Shown here in pieces: positions 6,932 through 10,811 of a stretch of 10,811 nt of DNA. The position numbers were made by a program, and so were the translations under genes. The DNA is from Thermococcus sp. (GTDB lineage Archaea; Methanobacteriota_B; Thermococci; Thermococcales; Thermococcaceae), in NCBI GenBank assembly GCA_027062125.1, contig JAMOTW010000036.1:1-10811 (forward strand), written 5' to 3'. A model generated the notes under the pieces. It saw only the letters and a program-made list of their open reading frames with translations, was not told where the DNA came from and made no database searches. Numbering within the stretch: the first letter of the stretch is position 1; each line of letters begins with the position of its first letter.

Positions 6932-9900
6932 ATGAAAAAGCCTCTTGCGTTTTTGGTGGCAGTATTTCTGTTCTGTTCTTTGATCTCCGTAACTGGGCCA
7001 GCATCTGCCCAGGGTTCGGATGAGACCACTACCCCCGAAATGCCTGATGAGATTTTCATTGTTGGTGATCCCGATGCTAGGTATATCGTCCAGAGCATTG
7101 CCGACGGATCGCTTGATATGAGCTGGGAAAACTATCCAATGTCCTTCTACCTTGGACTTGGCGAAGGAATCCCCTCAAGCTTAAACCTCCATCAGACAAG
7201 CACTTCGTATTTTGACCTGACGTTCAATACTTTCAGCGATCCGGACAAGGATGCCCCCATAGTCACCGTTGGGGACCGGGTTTACTTCAACCCCTTCGCC
7301 ATGAGAAAAGTAAGACTCGCAATGAACTACCTCATAAACCGGACGTACATTGTAGAGGCGATAGAGGGCGAAAGCGGGGCCCCTATGTTCGGGCCTATAC
7401 GGCCGAGTCATCCGTCCAGCGGGCATTTTGAATACGTCTATTCCTCTTTGGGCCTCTTAGCAGGGGGGAACGTTACCAAAGCGATGGAACTCTTTAACGA
7501 AGCTATGGAGGATGCTGCTTCTCAGGTCTCGGCTTATGGGCATACCCTTGAGAGGGGAGACGACGGCCTCTGGTACTTCGACGGCGAACCAGTCACAATC
7601 AAATTCGTAATAAGAACCGAGGACTGGAGGCATGATATAGGACTGTACGTTGCGGATCTAATAGAAGAATATCTAGGCTTCAGTGTTGACAGGCAGCTTA
7701 TGAACAGGAACGAGGCGGGTCCAATAGTGTTCTCCCACCCCCCGAGCGATTACGAGTGGAACGTCTACACGGGCGGATGGGCCGGCACGGGAGACCCTTC
7801 CCTGTGGATCGATGACTACGCCGCCTGGTTCTACGCCGCTTGGTACGGATACGTTCCTGGAGCCGTTGAACCCAAGCATCAGAATACCCTGACGGTAAGG
7901 GAAGCGCTAGGATACATTGGGGATGGGGATATTGCCCTCGGGCTGGAGCGGATAAACGCTACGTACTACACAACCCCCGAAAGCTTGGGCTCCATATTGG
8001 ACTGGACGGAAGAGGAGCTTACTTACTTCCTAGTCTATTTCTCAATAAGCAGGTCATCTGCCAGCGGAAGCCCTCACCTCAACCCAGACGTAATCCCCGA
8101 AGAGACGTTAAGGATAACGGACGAGGATCAGTACTGGGACCTTCAGAAAATAAGCATGCTCCTCGGTATACTCGAAAGTCCGAGGATATTCGTTACCGAA
8201 AATCATGGGTTCAACCCTTCGAGCAGGGAGAGGGTTAGCGCGATAGTATCCAGTCCGAACACCGGGATAGCCAACCGCTGGAGCGTGATGACTGCGACAA
8301 CCCCCGATGGCGTGCTTAGGATTGGGTCCACGATTCCCTCGGGTTCTCTCTACTGGGGTTCCTTCAATCCCGTTGGGGGAATGACCTCCGTGTACAACAC
8401 AAGGATATGGAGCCTGATCAGAGACTACGGCATTGCCATGAACTTCAGGGGTTTGATGTCCCCCTACAGGTGCACATGGGAGCTTGAGCGGGGCCCGTTC
8501 ACGGTTCCAGAAACTGCGGTGGTGTACAACCAGACCCTGGGGTGGATTCCTGCCCATTCTGGCGAAATCGCCAGTGTTAGGGTTTCGGTTCAGTGTGACC
8601 TCGGCACCTGGCACAATGGTGTTCCCGGGGACATCAACGACATAAAGAACTACGTGGCCTTCCTATACACCTGGGCGTTCCAGGACTACCCGGACGACCC
8701 GTATTATGAGGGCGAACTTGCCTGGCGCGGAGACGGCGCGAATCTCCACAACGTTCTTGGTTTTGAGTGGGCTGGTGATGGTTACGTGGTTTACGGTACT
8801 TACGAGCATCCGCTGGCTGATGACGTTACCGCGTCAAAGTACATATTCTACCCACAACTCCCCTGGGAGCTATACTGGACAATGGGAGAGCTGGTAGCGA
8901 GGGACGGTGAGTACGGTATCTCAACTGACTACTCTTTCACCACGCAGTCCGATAAGGTCGCCTTAGACATGCTCCTCCCCGAACATATGAACGACCTTAG
9001 GAGCGTCATGGAAACGGTGCTCGCCGGAGGAGCCCTCGGCTCATTCCCTGGGATCGACTGGTCCTCGGCATCTGAGAGGCTCAACGCCGATATAGACTTC
9101 TACGATGAGCACAGACACATGGCGATAAGTAACGGACCCTACTACCTTGACGAGTACGACCGTGATTCTCAGGTCATGCACCTCCTCAAGAACCCCTCCT
9201 ATCCCTTCACCGCGGCAGACGTTGTCTCGTGGACAGAGGGGGAGGTAGTGTACGGTGGGGGTGGAGGAGAGATATTCAGGCGTCTGCCCCCTGTTATAGT
9301 TGACGTCTCAGTCGAGCCCCAGAGACAGCTAGTCGGCGAGAACGTGATGATAAGCTGGAGGATCTCTAACACCAGCAACATCACTCGGGTTTGGCTCACC
9401 ATACAGAGGCCCGATGGGACGACGTTCCAGAGAGACTTTGACCCTTCAGCGGGTTCGTACATGTACAGCTATACCGTTGATTCCACTGGACTGTACTACG
9501 TTATTATAAGCGCGGAGGACGAATCCGGCAAAGTGAACAGGATGTCCCTATGGTTCTACGGAATCTCCGGAGAGGAAGAACCTGCAGCCAAGCCCCTCCT
9601 GATGAACTTCACGCTGGTTTCAGATCCGGACATGGGCATAGAGGATGTTGCCGCTGGCATCCTCGACGTTCTCCTTCAGGCATACCCCTCATTCAAATAC
9701 AGCGAATTGCCGGAGGATGAAGTAGCCAACCTGTCGCTTTACAGGACCGCTGTATCATACGATGAGCTGACTTTCAATACCTACCATGATCCCGACAAGG
9801 ATGCCCCCATAGTCACCGTTGGGGACCAAGTTTACTTCAACCCCTTCGCCATAAGAAAAGTAAGACTCGCAATGAACTATCTGATAAGCCGCGACCACAT

Positions 9901-10811
9901 AGTCAACGATATACGCTCTGGAAGTGGGGAGCCGATGTTTGGGTGCGTGAGGCCAGATCATCCAGCCGACGGGTACTTTGGACCGGTTTACGACGTTTTG
10001 GGACTAACGGAGGAGGGCAACGTCTATTACGCGCTGGATATTTTCAGGGATGCTATGGAAGAGGCCGCTTCTCAGGTTTCGGCTTATGGGCATACCCTTG
10101 AGAGGGGAGACGACGGCCTCTGGTACTTCGACGGCGAACCAGTCACAATCAAATTCATCATCCGCATTGAAGACGAACGGAGGGAGATAGGCGACTACGT
10201 GGCTGACCTCATAGAGGACTACCTCGGCTTCAGGGTTGAGAGACTGTACTGGGATAGAAGAACCGCGGGTTCAGTTGTCTTCGCCAGGCCTCCGAGCGAT
10301 TACGAGTGGAACGTCTACACAGGTGGATGGGTCAGCATGAGAATCCCACCTGTCTGGGTTGATGACTACCCAGCCTTCTTCTACGCCGCCTGGTACGGAT
10401 ACGTTCCTGGCGCCGTTGAACCCAAGCATCAGAATACCCTGACGGTAAGGGAGGCCCTCGAATACATCGGAGGGGGGAGTGCCTCTAACGGCCTGACACT
10501 GCTCGGAACTCGCTACTACGAGACACCCGAGAGCCTGGGGCCGATACTCGATTGGACCGAGGAAGAACTCAGTTACTTCCTTGCAAACATCTGGATAAAC
10601 AGGGACGCGGCGCTGGCGACCCCGCATCTGAACGCAGACCTAGTCCCGGAGGAGACCATGTGGATAACGGACGAGGATCAGTATTGGGACCTTCAGAAAA
10701 TAAGCATGCTCTTCGGAATACTCGAAAGCCCGCGCGTGTTCCTTATGGAAAACGTCAACTTCTACCCGGCCAACAGGGAGAGGATTGAGAGCATCATGAC
10801 CGAGTCCAGCA
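6932..10811 (+). CDS. Giant secreted ABC substrate-binding protein (family 5, peptide type) with internal tandem duplication, 3'-truncated
   Basis: The frame is open from ATG 6932 (GGAGGG 6 nt upstream) to the window edge: 1293 codons without a stop. Residues 1-26 are a Sec signal peptide ending ASA|Q, with no lipobox. Copy 1 then reads in an unusual order. First comes a lobe like the C-terminal half of SBP_bac_5 proteins (FNPFAM 119-124, RKVRLAMNYLINR 125-137). The half normally found at the N-terminus follows (VLRIGS 461-466, WHNG 560-563, SNGPYYL 733-739, KNPSYPF 753-759). A five-glycine run (775-779), an Ig-like beta domain (about 786-876) and an acidic linker come next. Copy 2 begins at about 888 and repeats copy 1 with a period of 850 residues until the edge. 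The usual family-5 protein is 500-900 residues with one unit. A role in peptide or oligosaccharide uptake is inferred; no permease is in view. The anchor, possibly CGP-CTERM, would lie beyond the window. Confidence 0.85.
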   Translation, partial: MKKPLAFLVAVFLFCSLISVTGPASAQGSDETTTPEMPDEIFIVGDPDARYIVQSIADGSLDMSWENYPMSFYLGLGEGIPSSLNLHQTSTSYFDLTFNTFSDPDKDAPIVTVGDRVYFNPFAMRKVRLAMNYLINRTYIVEAIEGESGAPMFGPIRPSHPSSGHFEYVYSSLGLLAGGNVTKAMELFNEAMEDAASQVSAYGHTLERGDDGLWYFDGEPVTIKFVIRTEDWRHDIGLYVADLIEEYLGFSVDRQLMNRNEAGPIVFSHPPSDYEWNVYTGGWAGTGDPSLWIDDYAAWFYAAWYGYVPGAVEPKHQNTLTVREALGYIGDGDIALGLERINATYYTTPESLGSILDWTEEELTYFLVYFSISRSSASGSPHLNPDVIPEETLRITDEDQYWDLQKISMLLGILESPRIFVTENHGFNPSSRERVSAIVSSPNTGIANRWSVMTATTPDGVLRIGSTIPSGSLYWGSFNPVGGMTSVYNTRIWSLIRDYGIAMNFRGLMSPYRCTWELERGPFTVPETAVVYNQTLGWIPAHSGEIASVRVSVQCDLGTWHNGVPGDINDIKNYVAFLYTWAFQDYPDDPYYEGELAWRGDGANLHNVLGFEWAGDGYVVYGTYEHPLADDVTASKYIFYPQLPWELYWTMGELVARDGEYGISTDYSFTTQSDKVALDMLLPEHMNDLRSVMETVLAGGALGSFPGIDWSSASERLNADIDFYDEHRHMAISNGPYYLDEYDRDSQVMHLLKNPSYPFTAADVVSWTEGEVVYGGGGGEIFRRLPPVIVDVSVEPQRQLVGENVMISWRISNTSNITRVWLTIQRPDGTTFQRDFDPSAGSYMYSYTVDSTGLYYVIISAEDESGKVNRMSLWFYGISGEEEPAAKPLLMNFTLVSDPDMGIEDVAAGILDVLLQAYPSFKYSELPEDEVANLSLYRTAVSYDELTFNTYHDPDKDAPIVTVGDQVYFNPFAIRKVRLAMNYLISRDHIVNDIRSGSGEPMFGCVRPDHPADGYFGPVYDVLGLTEEGNVYYALDIFRDAMEEAASQVSAYGHTLERGDDGLWYFDGEPVTIKFIIRIEDERREIGDYVADLIEDYLGFRVERLYWDRRTAGSVVFARPPSDYEWNVYTGGWVSMRIPPVWVDDYPAFFYAAWYGYVPGAVEPKHQNTLTVREALEYIGGGSASNGLTLLGTRYYETPESLGPILDWTEEELSYFLANIWINRDAALATPHLNADLVPEETMWITDEDQYWDLQKISMLFGILESPRVFLMENVNFYPANRERIESIMTESS
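7214..8261 (+). repeat. Internal direct repeat, copy A of the binding-protein gene
   Basis: This stretch aligns with 9764-10811 at a constant offset of 2550 bp (850 codons) with no net insertion or deletion. Some blocks are nearly or fully identical (7529-7606, 78 bp identical; 7244-7329, three differences in 86 bp; 7862-7902 identical), while sequence between them has diverged. The homology continues upstream to about residue 41, with a 2-residue length difference. Confidence 0.93.
9764..10811 (+). repeat. Internal direct repeat, copy B of the binding-protein gene, cut by window edge
   Basis: This is the partner of 7214-8261. The block at 10079-10156 is identical to 7529-7606. Alignment is still running at the last base, so copy B is incomplete here and its second lobe and Ig-like domain, if present, lie to the right. 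Confidence 0.93.

Noticed and set aside
1..10811. Mobile element, CRISPR array, tRNA or rRNA
   Set aside because: I saw no transposase or integrase, terminal inverted repeats, regularly spaced short repeats or tRNA-like cloverleaf. The only long repeats are inside the binding-protein gene.

Overview
The window looks like chromosomal DNA of a hyperthermophilic archaeon of the Thermococcales, most likely Thermococcus. The evidence is a complete reverse gyrase, a TrmB-family protein very like TrmBL2, two surface proteins ending in the CGP-CTERM signal typical of this order, archaeal BRE/TATA promoters with short leaders, and GGAGG-type ribosome binding sites. I see no tRNA, rRNA, CRISPR array or insertion sequence.

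Layout. (1) Positions 2-1937, plus strand: two tandem paralogous exported proteins. Each has a signal peptide, four conserved cysteines, many N-glycosylation sequons, a Thr/Ser-rich stalk and a C-terminal CGP-CTERM anchor. The first is cut by the left window edge. The second carries an in-frame TGA exactly where the first has a TGG tryptophan codon, so it reads as a one-base nonsense mutant with the rest of the frame intact. (2) Positions 1960-6777, minus strand: reverse gyrase (rgy), then the TrmBL2-type chromatin protein/regulator, in the same orientation and separated by a 336-bp non-coding leader. This pairs a DNA-topology enzyme with a DNA-coating protein. (3) Positions 6778-6931: a divergent promoter region with one BRE/TATA element per direction. 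(4) Positions 6932 to the right edge, plus strand: one uninterrupted frame of at least 1293 codons. It encodes a secreted family-5 (peptide-type) ABC substrate-binding protein that contains the start of a second copy of itself, with a repeat period of 850 residues.

The most notable points are the giant tandem-duplicated binding protein, whose repeats share near-identical DNA blocks set in diverged sequence (a gene-conversion pattern), and the nonsense codon in the second CGP-CTERM gene. The rgy-trmBL2 intergenic region also holds an imperfect 16-bp palindrome beside a second promoter-like element. The left pair and the binding protein are probably cell-surface functions, while rgy and trmBL2 serve chromosome maintenance. 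I see no evidence that the two groups work together.
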